Notes: generated by a model not told the origin, from the sequence alone. DNA of 64,000 nucleotides from Streptosporangium subroseum (GCF_900188345.1 NZ_FZOD01000014.1:1-64000); one strand, 5' to 3'; shown: positions 32,392-40,911, counted from the first letter of the stretch. Program-made: numbers and translations.

Positions 32392-33720
32392 GTGCAGGTG
32401 GACTCGACGAGGCGATGGGCCGTTCCCGTACTGGGGGCGTTCACAGTGAGCGGGATGTTCCTCGCCGTGCCGGCACCCCTCGGCGCCGTGCGGGCGCCCG
32501 CCGCGGCGGTTCCGGTGCCTGTCGCGGCCACCGGAACGGCCGCGGCGGGCACCGTCTACTACGTGGACTCCAGGGGCGGCAAGGACTCCGCCGCGGGCAC
32601 CTCGGAGGCGACGGCCTGGCGCTCCCTGCACAAGGTGAACGCCACCGGGCTGCGCGCCGGCGACACCGTGCGCTTCAAACGCGGCGGTGACTGGCAGGGA
32701 ACCCTGAGGCTCAGGAGCAGCGGCACGGCCGCCAGTCCCATCTCCGTCGAGCCGTACGGCAAGGGTGCGGACCCGAGGATCACCGGCAGCACCGCCTGCG
32801 TGGTGATCGCGGGCGCGTATGTGCGGGTGGCCGGGCTGCGGGCCGGCGGCTGCCAGTGGGCCGGCTTCGAGGTGAGGGGCGACCACAACGAGCTGGTCGG
32901 CGTGCACGCCGACCACAACGTCACCGGTGTCCAGCTCATCGGCGCCCACAACACCGTCAGGAACAGCGTGCTGAGCGCCAACAACCGCATGAGCGTCAAC
33001 GACAAGGGAGGCGACAACGACTCCGGAGCCTTCGGTGTGCTGCTCAACGGCGACGACAACCTCGTCGTCGGAAACGTGATCGTCGACAGCTACGCGCGAA
33101 GCGAGGACTACGGAACCGACGGCGCCGCCGTCGAGGTGTACAACGGCGACCGCAACCGGGTCGCCCGCAATGTCTCCAGGGACAACGAGACCTTCGTGGA
33201 GCTGGGCGCGAGGAAGGGCAAGACCGCCGACGGAAACGTGTTCGCCCAGAACGTGGTGACCTCCTCCCGCAAGAGGGGCTCCTTCCTGATCACCCGAGGC
33301 CCTGGGAGTCCCATCGGCCCGGTGAAGGGCACCATCGCGGTGCACAACTCCGTCTACCTGCCCGCTCGCGACACCATCGGCTGGTCCTGCGGCGACGGCT
33401 GCTCGCCCGCCATCCTCAGACTGAGGAACAACGTCATCATGGTCGGCGGGCGGATCGGAGAGGAGGACGGCAAGGGCGGAGCCGACGAGGGCGGCAACGT
33501 CTATCAGGGCCGCTCCCACAGGTTCAAGCTGGGCCCCCGGTCGATCATCGCCGATCCCCGCTTCCGCAGCCGCGAGGACCTGCACCTGAGTCCCGGCTCC
33601 CCGGCCTTCGGCCGCGCCCTCAAGCTGGGCCCCGAGTGGTTCGGCGGTGCCGCGCTGGCCCGCGATCTGTCGGGCGCACCCCTGCCCGCCGCTCCCGCCT
33701 CGGGCGCATATCAAAAATGA
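32392..33720 (+). CDS. Secreted right-handed beta-helix protein
   Basis: A 442-residue exported protein. The signal peptide is about 35-45 residues (VLGAFTVSGMFLAVPA, then an Ala/Pro-rich stretch). It is followed by YYVDSRGGKDSAAGTSEATA and WRSLHKVN, the start of many parallel beta-helix polysaccharide lyases and DUF1565-type proteins. Many N-D-N turns follow (DHNELVG, AHNTVRN, GDDNLVVGN, GDRNRVARN), marking helix coils. The catalytic residues of a lyase cannot be assigned. The start is GTG at 32392 after GATGGAG; a GTG 6 bases later is also possible. It follows the LacI gene by 184 bp and so may be an extra carbohydrate-active protein of the island. Confidence 0.85.
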   Translation: MQVDSTRRWAVPVLGAFTVSGMFLAVPAPLGAVRAPAAAVPVPVAATGTAAAGTVYYVDSRGGKDSAAGTSEATAWRSLHKVNATGLRAGDTVRFKRGGDWQGTLRLRSSGTAASPISVEPYGKGADPRITGSTACVVIAGAYVRVAGLRAGGCQWAGFEVRGDHNELVGVHADHNVTGVQLIGAHNTVRNSVLSANNRMSVNDKGGDNDSGAFGVLLNGDDNLVVGNVIVDSYARSEDYGTDGAAVEVYNGDRNRVARNVSRDNETFVELGARKGKTADGNVFAQNVVTSSRKRGSFLITRGPGSPIGPVKGTIAVHNSVYLPARDTIGWSCGDGCSPAILRLRNNVIMVGGRIGEEDGKGGADEGGNVYQGRSHRFKLGPRSIIADPRFRSREDLHLSPGSPAFGRALKLGPEWFGGAALARDLSGAPLPAAPASGAYQK

Positions 33721-33781
33721 CCCTTACCGATAGTGGGTTTTATCCTGGATATCTCCTCGGAACCTCTGTGAAACCTGTCTA

Positions 33782-33797
33782 GGACACCCTGGTGTCC
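33782..33797. promoter_or_regulatory. Perfect 7-2-7 dyad upstream of the ACT gene
   Basis: GGACACC-CT-GGTGTCC is a perfect inverted repeat ending 17 bases before the ATG at 33815. It is too close to the ribosome site for a terminator, and fits a repressor operator or a message-level control element. Confidence 0.55.
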
Positions 33798-33814
33798 AGA
33801 GCGAGGTGATCGGC

Positions 33815-34444
33815 ATGATGTTGAGATTACGGGTGTCCTTTCCCGACAGACCAGGTGCTCTGGGGCAGGCCGCCCGGGTGCTCGGCACACTGGGCGCGGA
33901 CATCCTCCAGGTGACGGTGCTCGAACGCGAGACGGGCCGGGCGGTGGACGACTTCACCGTCTCCTGGCCCGGCACCCCGGACGCGGAGACCGTCAGGGAC
34001 CGCCTGTCGGTCGTGCCCGGCATGCGGGTCGAAGGCGTCTGGCCCACCCGTGAGATCCCCGGCACCGCGCCCGACTACGACCTGCTCAAGCACGTCGCCG
34101 CCGATCCGGGCCGGGCCTTCGCCACCCTCGTGGACGCCGTGTCCGACCTGGCGAGTGCCGAGTGGGCGGTCATCGTGTCCTCGGAGCGGAACGAGATCGT
34201 CCATCACAGCTGGCAGGCTCCGTCCTTCGAGGAGTCGGGAGGTCTCGTCGGCGTCAAGATGGCCGACCTCACCTCCCTGCGCCCCTCGACGCTCAGCTCG
34301 GGCCGTCACCAGCTGATGAGCCTGCCCGTTCCGGGCGCGAGCCTGCACCTGATCCTCGCGCGCACCGAGGGGCCGGCCTTCCACCGCGCCGAACTGGACC
34401 GTGTCATGCGCGTCCTGGAGATCGTCTCCATCATCGGCCGCTGA
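33815..34444 (+). CDS. ACT-domain protein
   Basis: A 209-residue cytoplasmic protein. Residues about 1-75 form an ACT domain (MLRLRVSFPDRPGALGQAAR, then LGADILQVTVLER), the small-molecule-binding fold usually sensing amino acids. The remainder (about 85-205) looks like a degenerate GAF-type sensory domain (FATLVDAVSDLASAEWAVIV, and LHLILARTEG). There is no output domain. The start ATG at 33815 follows GAGGTG by 6 bases; a GTG at 33806 lies inside that ribosome site and is rejected. It stands alone, directly after the dyad at 33782. Its role in the island, if any, is unknown. Confidence 0.85.
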   Translation: MMLRLRVSFPDRPGALGQAARVLGTLGADILQVTVLERETGRAVDDFTVSWPGTPDAETVRDRLSVVPGMRVEGVWPTREIPGTAPDYDLLKHVAADPGRAFATLVDAVSDLASAEWAVIVSSERNEIVHHSWQAPSFEESGGLVGVKMADLTSLRPSTLSSGRHQLMSLPVPGASLHLILARTEGPAFHRAELDRVMRVLEIVSIIGR

Positions 34445-34471
34445 CCCGGACCTTCTCTAATTGGGACGTTT

Positions 34472-34483
34472 CCGGCATGCCGG
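34472..34483. promoter_or_regulatory. 12-bp palindrome upstream of the lipoprotein gene
   Basis: CCGGCATGCCGG is a perfect palindrome in the 261-bp gap between the ACT and lipoprotein genes. It lies 230 bases before the start, so it may be an operator of an unseen promoter. Such GC palindromes also occur by chance in this DNA. Confidence 0.3.
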
Positions 34484-34705
34484 TCATGGGGTATGGGAGA
34501 TCAAGGGGCGCCGCGCCGCTCCCCATGACCTGGCTGCCGGGCGGTTCGTGACCGATGCCGGAGCGCCGCCCGCCACGAGCGGCTCACCACGACCCGTCAG
34601 GCAGGACGGCCATCGCGACACCCTGATGGCTCATCCGATGTCCCCCCGATAGATGCCGCAGGTCATATCGGGATCGGGCCTTCACCGGGCCGTGAGGAGG
34701 ACAGC

Positions 34706-35449
34706 GTGATGCGTAAGCGCCACTTCATCGTGACCACGGGCTTGCTGGGGCTGTGCCTGATGACGACCACGGCCTGCGGGGATGCCTACTGGGCCGACAC
34801 CGTGATGATCCCGATGGGAAGCGTGGAGACGAAGACCCCCACACCGGGGAGCTCCACGCAGGAAAGTCCCGCGCCCGAGACCCCCGCACCCAAGACCCCC
34901 GCGACCACCGACATGCCCGAGGGGTTCAAGCCGGTGGGCAGCGTCGCCAGCGGGCTCGTCGTCGCGGTCCCCGAGAACTGGATCGCGCTCGACCTCAGCA
35001 AGGATGATCTTGAGCAGGGTCTGCGGAGCAGCGGGCTGTCGGGTCCCTCACTGGAGCGGGCCAAGCAGAGCCTGCAGACACTGGTGGACAACAAGGCCGT
35101 CTGGGCGTCCGATCCCGCGTCGACCGAGACGTCACCCAACAGGTTCGCCACCAACCTCAACGGCTACTGCCAGTCCGGTCCCAGGACCACGGTGAACGAG
35201 CTGATGACCTCCGCCAGAACGGAGTTGGAGCAGCTTAACGCCAAGGTCTCCGAGGCGGCGGAGATGCCGATCGATTCCGGTTCGGCGGGGCGGGTCATAT
35301 ATTCGTTCACGACCAACGGCCTCACCGTTAAAGGCACGCAGTATTACGTTCCCGCGCAGGATAAGACCTGCATTGTCACCCTCAGCACCGATCAGGATGG
35401 CAAGCAGGAACTGTTCGACAGCATTGGTAAGACGATCCACCCAACCTGA
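34706..35449 (+). CDS. Secreted lipoprotein of unknown function
   Basis: A 247-residue protein with a lipoprotein signal (LLGLCLMTTTACGD; the Cys is near residue 24). A Pro/Thr-rich spacer follows (TPTPGSSTQESPAPETPAPK), then a folded domain with VAVPENWIALDLS and a paired Cys (GYCQSG, KTCIVT) that may form a disulphide. That layout is common in actinobacterial cell-surface lipoproteins of unknown role. GAGGAGG lies 7 bases upstream of GTG 34706; ATG 34709 is the alternative. It converges with the ABC ATPase, and the last 150 bases are richer in AT than the rest. Confidence 0.82.
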   Translation: MMRKRHFIVTTGLLGLCLMTTTACGDAYWADTVMIPMGSVETKTPTPGSSTQESPAPETPAPKTPATTDMPEGFKPVGSVASGLVVAVPENWIALDLSKDDLEQGLRSSGLSGPSLERAKQSLQTLVDNKAVWASDPASTETSPNRFATNLNGYCQSGPRTTVNELMTSARTELEQLNAKVSEAAEMPIDSGSAGRVIYSFTTNGLTVKGTQYYVPAQDKTCIVTLSTDQDGKQELFDSIGKTIHPT

Positions 35450-35482
35450 CAACCGCTTGTTGAATTGCGTTGATTGTTTAAG

Positions 35483-36772
35483 TCAGCGGTGGGGAGGGTC
35501 GATACGGGAGCCGTCGGGAGCGAAGAGCATCAGCCGGGTGACGTCGATGCCGACCCGGGCGGGCTCGCCGGAGCGCCAGACCGGACGGGACCCCACGCGG
35601 ACGATGAGATCGGCCCGGCGGTGGGTGCCGCCGCCGACCTGTTCCTGCGTCTGGTGGGGCTCGGCCTCCTCGGGGACGGAACGGGGCATCAGGCGGCGCA
35701 TGATCGCACGGGTGCGGCCGCCCGGGACGGAGGACGCCAGGCCGTTGGCCCGGTGGCGGGGATCCGGTGGCTCGGGCACGGCCACGGCGGTCAGGCCGCT
35801 TTCGACATAGGCGAGCCACTCGTGGCCGTGATACTCCAGGGCACGGACGCGGCCCATGAAGGTCGGACCCTCGAAGGTGTCGGGAACCGGTGCCAGGCAG
35901 TCGGGGCGGAGACCGACGATGATCTGGTTGCCGACGTGCTGGGAGATGACGTAGGCCCTGGGGTCGGTCCAGGGAATCATTATCTGGTGAGGGCCGAAGT
36001 CCAGCAGGATGAACTGGTTCTGCGGCGTGCGTACGGTGGCCGCGAGAAGGTTGAGCTGCTGGGAGCTGAGGAAGGCCGCGGTGAAGGCGGTGGCCGGGTC
36101 GTTGTAGACCTGGCCCGGGGTGCCGACGTCCTGCAGGACGCCGCGGTTCATTATGGCGATCCTGTCGGCCAGGGTCAGGGCTTCGACCTGGTCGTGTGTC
36201 ACGTAGACCGTGGTCACGCCGAGAGAGCGGACCAGCGAGGAGATCTCCATGCGCAGCTCGGTGCGCATGCCCGCGTCCAGGTTGGACAGCGGCTCGTCCA
36301 TCAGGAAGAGCGAGGGCTGGCGGACGATCGCGCGGCCCATCGCGACGCGCTGGCGCTGACCGCCGGAGAGTGTTCCAGGGCGGCGATCAAGTGTTTCGTC
36401 GATGTGCAAGGCCTTGGATAACTCGATCACGCGTTCCCTGATCATCGCCGGGTCGGCTTTGGCGATCTCCAAAGGGAAGGACATGTTGCCGCGCACCGTG
36501 CGATGCGGGTACAGCGCGCCGTTCTGGAAGACCATGGCGACGTCGCGGTCGCGCGGAGCGAGTTCGTTGGCGAGCTCCCCGCCCAGCCACAGGTCTCCGG
36601 AGGTGACGTCCTCCAGCCCCGCGATCATCCGGAGCAGCGTGGACTTGCCGCAGCCGGACGGTCCCAGCAGGACGAGAAACTCCCCATTTTCGGCGCGCAG
36701 ATTCATGCGGTCAACCGCAAGGAACCCCCCGGGGTAAACCTTGCTCACATTATCGAGGACGACGGTACTCAT
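35483..36772 (-). CDS. msiK: MsiK/UgpC-like ABC ATPase for sugar import
   Basis: A 429-residue ABC ATPase. Walker A is GPSGCGKST (residues about 37-45), the Q-loop VFQNGALYP, the signature LSGGQRQRV, Walker B LFLMDEPLSNLD and the switch His THDQ. The C-terminal OB/TOBE domain (about 240-429) is longer than in MsiK (usually about 375 residues). It has an insertion near residues 330-395 that is Arg- and Pro-rich (ANGLASSVPGGRTRAIMRRL). The ATG at 36772 follows GGGAGGAAC; an extension to 36853 has no family match. MsiK-type ATPases energise several sugar importers, and the import operon here has none, so this is its likely partner. It is divergent from the second LacI gene. Confidence 0.9.
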   Translation of the reverse strand: MSTVVLDNVSKVYPGGFLAVDRMNLRAENGEFLVLLGPSGCGKSTLLRMIAGLEDVTSGDLWLGGELANELAPRDRDVAMVFQNGALYPHRTVRGNMSFPLEIAKADPAMIRERVIELSKALHIDETLDRRPGTLSGGQRQRVAMGRAIVRQPSLFLMDEPLSNLDAGMRTELRMEISSLVRSLGVTTVYVTHDQVEALTLADRIAIMNRGVLQDVGTPGQVYNDPATAFTAAFLSSQQLNLLAATVRTPQNQFILLDFGPHQIMIPWTDPRAYVISQHVGNQIIVGLRPDCLAPVPDTFEGPTFMGRVRALEYHGHEWLAYVESGLTAVAVPEPPDPRHRANGLASSVPGGRTRAIMRRLMPRSVPEEAEPHQTQEQVGGGTHRRADLIVRVGSRPVWRSGEPARVGIDVTRLMLFAPDGSRIDPPHR

Positions 36773-37070
36773 GCGCGCTCGTTCCTCCCGGACTCCGCTG
36801 CCCGGATCCCAGCCGTGTAATTGATGAGGTAGTACATCGCGACACTTGCCCATGTGTCCATAGATGTCGTTAGAAATCGCACATCTGTCGGTTACTTTCG
36901 AGTTCCATGCTGTGTGGGTGGGTTAAGGAATGCGCGGTTTGACGTGGCAGCTCTGGCCCGAGACCCAGGGATGTTACAGTTTGCGAAAAGTTTCGGAAAT
37001 GAGTTTCACGCGAGGGTGTCGAACGCGGATTGGTTCGCGCCCGATTCAGCGCATGGTGGGGTAGCTTCTG
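36773..37070. promoter_or_regulatory. Divergent control region, ATPase and second LacI gene
   Basis: This 298-bp gap has lower GC than its flanks and no gene. CGAAAAGTTTCGG (36984-36996) is a perfect CGAAA-AG-TTTCG dyad that resembles 25953-25965. A looser form (ACTTTCGAGTT) lies near 36895. It probably carries promoters for both genes and LacI operators. Confidence 0.65.
36984..36996. promoter_or_regulatory. Candidate LacI operator, CGAAA-AG-TTTCG
   Basis: This perfect dyad lies 75 bases before the LacI gene and shares its core with the site upstream of the amylopullulanase. The two LacI proteins have nearly the same helix-turn-helix, so either could bind both. Confidence 0.55.
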
Positions 37071-38135
37071 ATGGACCGTGGACTCGAGCGGACCCCTCGT
37101 CCCCGCCCTGACGGGGCGGGAATCCGGCTGGCCGACATCGCCGCGCAGGCCGGGGTCAGCGAGGCCACGGTCAGCCGGGTGCTCAACGGCAAACCGGGCG
37201 TGTCACAGGTGACCAGGCAGGCGGTGCTGACGGCGCTCGACCTCATGGGTTACGAGCGTCCGCAGCGGCTGCGTCAGCGCAGCAACGGCCTGGTCGGCCT
37301 GGTGACCCCGGAGCTGGACAATCCGATCTTCCCGGCCTTCGCCCAGGCCATCGAGAAGGCGCTGACCCAGCACGGCTACACCCCCGTGCTCTGCACCCAA
37401 CTGCCCGGCGGGGCCCCCGAGGACGAGTTCACCGAGTTGCTGATGGACCGCGGGGTGAGCGGCATCGTCTTCGTCTCCGGACTGCACGCCGACGTCACGG
37501 CCAAGATGGACCGTTACATCCGCCTGACCGACCGCGGGCTGCCGATCGTCCTGCTCGACGGCTACAGCGACCGGATCGACGCGCCGTTCATCTCTCCGGA
37601 TGATCGGGCGGCGGCGCGGCTGGCCGTACAGCATCTGGTGGATCTGGGGCATGAGCGGATCGGTCTGGCGGTGGGTCCGGGCCGGTTCGTGCCGGTGATC
37701 CGGAAGATCGAGGGCTATCGCAAGGCGATGGCGCAGTTGCTGGGGGTCGGCGAGGTGGATGAGCTGATCTCGCATTCGCTGTTCTCGGTGGAGGGTGGCC
37801 AGGCGGCGGCGGCGCAGTTGCTGGAGCGGGGGTGCACGGGCATCGTGTGCGCCTCGGACCTGATGGCGCTGGGCGTGATCAGGGCGTGCCGGGACCGAGG
37901 GCTGTCGGTGCCCGGCGACGTGTCGGTCGTCGGGTTCGACGACTCGCCGCTGATCGCCTTCACCGACCCGCCGCTGACCACCGTGCGCAAGCCCATCGGC
38001 GCGATGGCCTCGGCGGCCGTGGCGACCCTGCTGGAGGAGATCAAGGGCGTGCGGGGCAAGCACGTCGAGCTGATGTTCCAGCCCGAGCTGGTCGTGCGCC
38101 GCTCGACGGGCTCGGGCCCCCTGGTAAGCCGCTAG
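37071..38135 (+). CDS. LacI-family repressor, paralogue of the operon regulator
   Basis: A 354-residue LacI protein with LADIAAQAGVSEATVSRVLN as recognition region and QRLRQRSNGLVG as hinge, both matching the gene at 31158 with very few changes. The effector domain is also shared except for residues about 135-170 (KMDRYIRLTDRGLPIVLLDG, then YSDRIDA) and the C-terminal 50 residues. The different pocket edge suggests a different inducer on a common operator. The start is ATG at 37071 with GTGGGG 9 bases ahead. It is divergent from the MsiK-like ATPase and 70 bases before an MFS carrier it may also control. Confidence 0.94.
   Translation: MDRGLERTPRPRPDGAGIRLADIAAQAGVSEATVSRVLNGKPGVSQVTRQAVLTALDLMGYERPQRLRQRSNGLVGLVTPELDNPIFPAFAQAIEKALTQHGYTPVLCTQLPGGAPEDEFTELLMDRGVSGIVFVSGLHADVTAKMDRYIRLTDRGLPIVLLDGYSDRIDAPFISPDDRAAARLAVQHLVDLGHERIGLAVGPGRFVPVIRKIEGYRKAMAQLLGVGEVDELISHSLFSVEGGQAAAAQLLERGCTGIVCASDLMALGVIRACRDRGLSVPGDVSVVGFDDSPLIAFTDPPLTTVRKPIGAMASAAVATLLEEIKGVRGKHVELMFQPELVVRRSTGSGPLVSR
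37584..37987 (+). repeat. 404-bp near-identical block shared with the first LacI gene (copy 2)
   Basis: This is the counterpart of 31656-32059, with six mismatches. Four of the six are single changes at codon third positions, the other two form one codon change (Ile to Val). That is the pattern of a recent copy between paralogues. Confidence 0.92.
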
Positions 38136-38168
38136 AGCGTCGACCACTTGCCGCAGCGCCCGCCACAC

Positions 38169-38196
38169 GTGACTCCACGTGATGGATCACTACACT
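38169..38196 (+). promoter_or_regulatory. Promoter of the MFS carrier, probably leaderless
   Basis: GTGACT (38169-38174), a 16-bp spacer and TACACT (38191-38196) precede the ATG at 38205 by 8 bases. There is no Shine-Dalgarno, so the message probably starts at or next to the ATG. Confidence 0.45.
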
Positions 38197-38204
38197 GAGT
38201 GGCC

Positions 38205-39656
38205 ATGGGGGCGCCGAAGGACCAGATCATCCGAACACTCATCCCCGCACGGATCGACCGGCTGCCCTGGTCCCGGTTCCACACCAGGATGGTGGTGGCG
38301 CTCGGGGTGGCCTGGGTGCTCGACGGCATGGAGATCGCGATCGCGGGCGCCGTCGGCAACGTCCTCCGCGAGAGGGAGACCCTCGGGCTGACCACGGTCC
38401 AGGTGGGGTTCGCCGCCTCGATCTACCTGATCGGCGAGGTCGTCGGCGCGCTGGTGTTCGGGCGCCTGTCGGACAGGTTCGGGCGGCGCAAGCTCTTCAT
38501 CATCACGCTCGGCCTCTACCTCATCGCCAACGGCATCACCGCGTTCTCCTTCTCCTACTGGTGGCTGCTGCTGTTCCGGTTCTTCGCCGGCGTAGGCATC
38601 GGCGGGGAGTACGCGGCGATCCACTCGGCCGTCGACGAGCTCATCCCCGCCAGATACCGCGGCCGGGTCGACCTGGCGGTCAGCGGCACCTACTGGCTGG
38701 GCGCCATGATCGGAACGGCTTCCACGTACGTCCTCCTCAACCCCGACCTGCTCCCGGTCAACCTGGGCTGGCGGCTCGGCCTGCTGATCGGCCCGCTGCT
38801 CGGCCTGGCGGTCTGGAGCCTGCGGCGGCACCTGCCGGAGAGCCCGCGCTGGCTGGTCATGCACGGCAAGGAGCGGGAGGCCGAGCTGGCGGTCCGGGAG
38901 ATCGAGGAGCACGTGCGCGAGTCCGGCGGGGAGCTGCCGCCGGTGGACGAGAGCCGGACTCTCGTCGTCCGGCCGCACGGCGAGGTCGGCTACCGCGACG
39001 TCCTCCGGGTGGCCTTCAGGCAATATCCGAAGAGGTCGATCCTGGGCGCAACCCTGATGATCAGCCAGTCGTTCCTCTACAACGCGATCTCCTTCACCTA
39101 CGTGCTGGTGCTCTCGCAGTTCTACGGGGTGAGCCCCTCGGATGCGGCGCTGTATCTGCTCGCCTTCGCCGCGGGCAACCTGCTCGGCCCGATCGTCCTC
39201 GGCCCGCTCTTCGACACCGTGGGCCGCAAACCCATGATCTCCTCCACCTACATCGTCTCCGGCCTCCTGCTGGCGGGCACCGGCTGGCTGTTCAAGGAGG
39301 GCCTGCTGACCGCGACCACCCAGACGCTGCTGTGGTCGGTCATCTTCTTCGTCGCCTCCGCGGCGGCCAGCTCCGGCTACCTCACCGTCAGCGAGCTGTT
39401 CCCGCTGGAGATCCGGGCTCTGGCCATCGCGGTGTTCTTCGCCATCGCCCAGGGCTTCGGCGCGCTCGGCCCGACCATCTTCGGCGCCCTGATCGGCAAT
39501 CAACAGAACCCCGACCCGACCCGCCTGTTCTACGGCTACCTGGTCGCGGCGGCCATGATGGTGGTCGCCGGGCTCGTCACCATCCTGCTCGGCGTCAAGG
39601 CCGAACGGGTCTCCCTGGAGGACCTCACCCCGCCCCTGTCGGCGGCCACGAAGTAG
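38205..39656 (+). CDS. MFS carrier, sugar/metabolite porter type
   Basis: A 483-residue carrier with 12 predicted membrane segments. Motif A is GRLSDRFGRRK after segment 2 and a repeat-like LFDTVGRKP after segment 8. GIGGEYAAIHS and PESPRWL resemble the sugar-porter and aromatic-acid/metabolite MHS groups. The ATG at 38205 is chosen with a leaderless promoter; a GTG at 38199 is in frame but sits too close to the -10. It follows the second LacI gene. The substrate could be a sugar or an organic acid. Confidence 0.88.
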   Translation: MGAPKDQIIRTLIPARIDRLPWSRFHTRMVVALGVAWVLDGMEIAIAGAVGNVLRERETLGLTTVQVGFAASIYLIGEVVGALVFGRLSDRFGRRKLFIITLGLYLIANGITAFSFSYWWLLLFRFFAGVGIGGEYAAIHSAVDELIPARYRGRVDLAVSGTYWLGAMIGTASTYVLLNPDLLPVNLGWRLGLLIGPLLGLAVWSLRRHLPESPRWLVMHGKEREAELAVREIEEHVRESGGELPPVDESRTLVVRPHGEVGYRDVLRVAFRQYPKRSILGATLMISQSFLYNAISFTYVLVLSQFYGVSPSDAALYLLAFAAGNLLGPIVLGPLFDTVGRKPMISSTYIVSGLLLAGTGWLFKEGLLTATTQTLLWSVIFFVASAAASSGYLTVSELFPLEIRALAIAVFFAIAQGFGALGPTIFGALIGNQQNPDPTRLFYGYLVAAAMMVVAGLVTILLGVKAERVSLEDLTPPLSAATK

Positions 39657-39667
39657 CCCGGAGGTCG

Positions 39668-39805
39668 TTAGACGGGGTCCTGGAGGAGCGCGAGCAGGCA
39701 GGGGCGCATGAGACGGTCGATCTCCTCCTGGGGCGCGTCGCGCAGGGGTTCGAGATCGAGCAGCTGGTGGCCGATGGTGACACCGAGCATGATGCCTGCC
39801 GCCCC
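39668..39805 (-). pseudogene. TetR regulator, C-terminal fragment
   Basis: On the minus strand one frame reads IMLGVTIGHQLLDLEPLRDA, then EEIDRLMRPCLLALLQDP and a stop, the C-terminal helices of a TetR regulator. The frame ends abruptly near 39805, with no helix-turn-helix or start. The missing half is replaced by a fragment of another gene (next entry). Confidence 0.6.
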
Positions 39806-39810
39806 GGTTC

Positions 39811-40077
39811 GAGGGCCGCGAAAAGATCCGCGCCGGATACCGGGTCATGTGGGGCGCGAGTCCGGCGCGGGTGGAGGAGATCCGCAACGTGGTCACCTAC
39901 GAGACCACCGACTCCGAGGTGATAGTCGTCGAGCACGAGACGATGGGCGTCGTGGACACCACCGGCGGCCGGTTCCGGGTGCCCGGCCTGCTGGTCCTCC
40001 GGGTCAGGGACGGCCACATCGTCCACTGCCGCGACTACATGGACGCCGCCGGAGTCGCCCAGGCCCGAAACGCCTGA
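39811..40077 (+). pseudogene. SnoaL/NTF2-like protein, C-terminal fragment
   Basis: From about 39811 the plus strand reads REKIRAGYRVMWGASPARVE, then EIRNVVTYETTDSEVIVVEH and VLRVRDGHIVHCRDYMDAAG, the second half of a SnoaL-like (NTF2) fold, to a stop at 40077. The N-terminal half is missing. An internal ATG at 39847 exists, but no ribosome site precedes it. It abuts the TetR fragment within about 6 bases, so both were probably cut by one deletion that removed their shared control region. Confidence 0.6.
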
Positions 40078-40197
40078 CCACCATGCCGGGCCGGCCGCTT
40101 CTGCTCACCCGATCGGACGGCGGGGGAGCGCCGACATGCACCCGAGGCATCGCCGTTCAGGAGGAGAGGGGCTTCCGCTTCGCCGACCTCGGCGCTG

Positions 40198-40911
40198 TCA
40201 GGAGGACGGGGTGCGCTCGCCCGCGCCCGTGAGGTAGGCGACGACCATCTCGCCGATCATCGTGCGATGCCTGTCCCGGTGCTCGGGAGCGGTCAGGTCA
40301 CGCCCGAACAGCGCGCCGAAGGTGTGCTGGTTGGCGATGCGGAAGAAACAGAACGAGCTGATCATCATGTGCACGTCGACGGCGTCGGCCTCGGTGACGA
40401 AGTCGCCGGAGGCCTGGCCCGCGTCGAGGATCTGGGAGATCACGTCGAGCACGGGGGTGCCCAGGTTCGCCAGTGCCTCCGACTTGCGGATGTGCTCGGC
40501 CTGGTGGATGTTCTCGATGCTGACGAGCTTGATGAAGTCGCGGTGGGCGTCGTGGTGGTCGAAGGTCAGCTCCGCGAGGGTGCGGATCGCCTCGATCGGC
40601 GCCAGATGCTCCACGTCGAGCGTGCGCTCGACGGCCCGGACCTCGGAGTAGGCATTCTCCAGGGCGGCGATGTAGAGCTGCTCCTTGCCGCCGAAGTAGT
40701 AGTAGATCATCCGCTTGGTCGTCCGCGTGAGGTCGGCGATCTCGTCCACCCTTGCGCCGGCGTAGCCGTGCCGGGCGAACTCCCGCTGGGCGACCGCGAG
40801 GATTTCCGCCTTGGTACGGTCGGGGTCACGCTGACGTTCCCCGGCTGCGCGGGTCGCGGGCTGCGAGGGCATGAGGCTCCACGGGGATGACGAGTCCTGG
40901 TCGGGCCTCAT
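40198..40911 (-). CDS. TetR-family regulator of the quinate/shikimate cluster
   Basis: A 237-residue TetR protein. The helix-turn-helix (residues about 33-80) reads ILAVAQREFARHGYAGARVD, then TKRMIYYYFGGKEQLYIAAL. The ligand domain (about 95-225) contains EADAVDVHMMISSFCFF and MIGEMVVAYLTGAG. It starts 15 bases after the stop of the dehydratase gene and is co-transcribed with it. ATG 40911 is used; ATG 40872 with GGAG is an alternative. Three copies of an ACGAACTAG motif near the cluster are its likely operators, with quinate, shikimate or protocatechuate as probable ligand (inference). Confidence 0.92.
   Translation of the reverse strand: MRPDQDSSSPWSLMPSQPATRAAGERQRDPDRTKAEILAVAQREFARHGYAGARVDEIADLTRTTKRMIYYYFGGKEQLYIAALENAYSEVRAVERTLDVEHLAPIEAIRTLAELTFDHHDAHRDFIKLVSIENIHQAEHIRKSEALANLGTPVLDVISQILDAGQASGDFVTEADAVDVHMMISSFCFFRIANQHTFGALFGRDLTAPEHRDRHRTMIGEMVVAYLTGAGERTPSS

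Noticed and set aside
31158-38135. Interpretation of the two LacI genes as an assembly duplicate
   Set aside because: The genes differ clearly in parts of the pocket region and C-terminus and have different neighbours, so they are two real loci.
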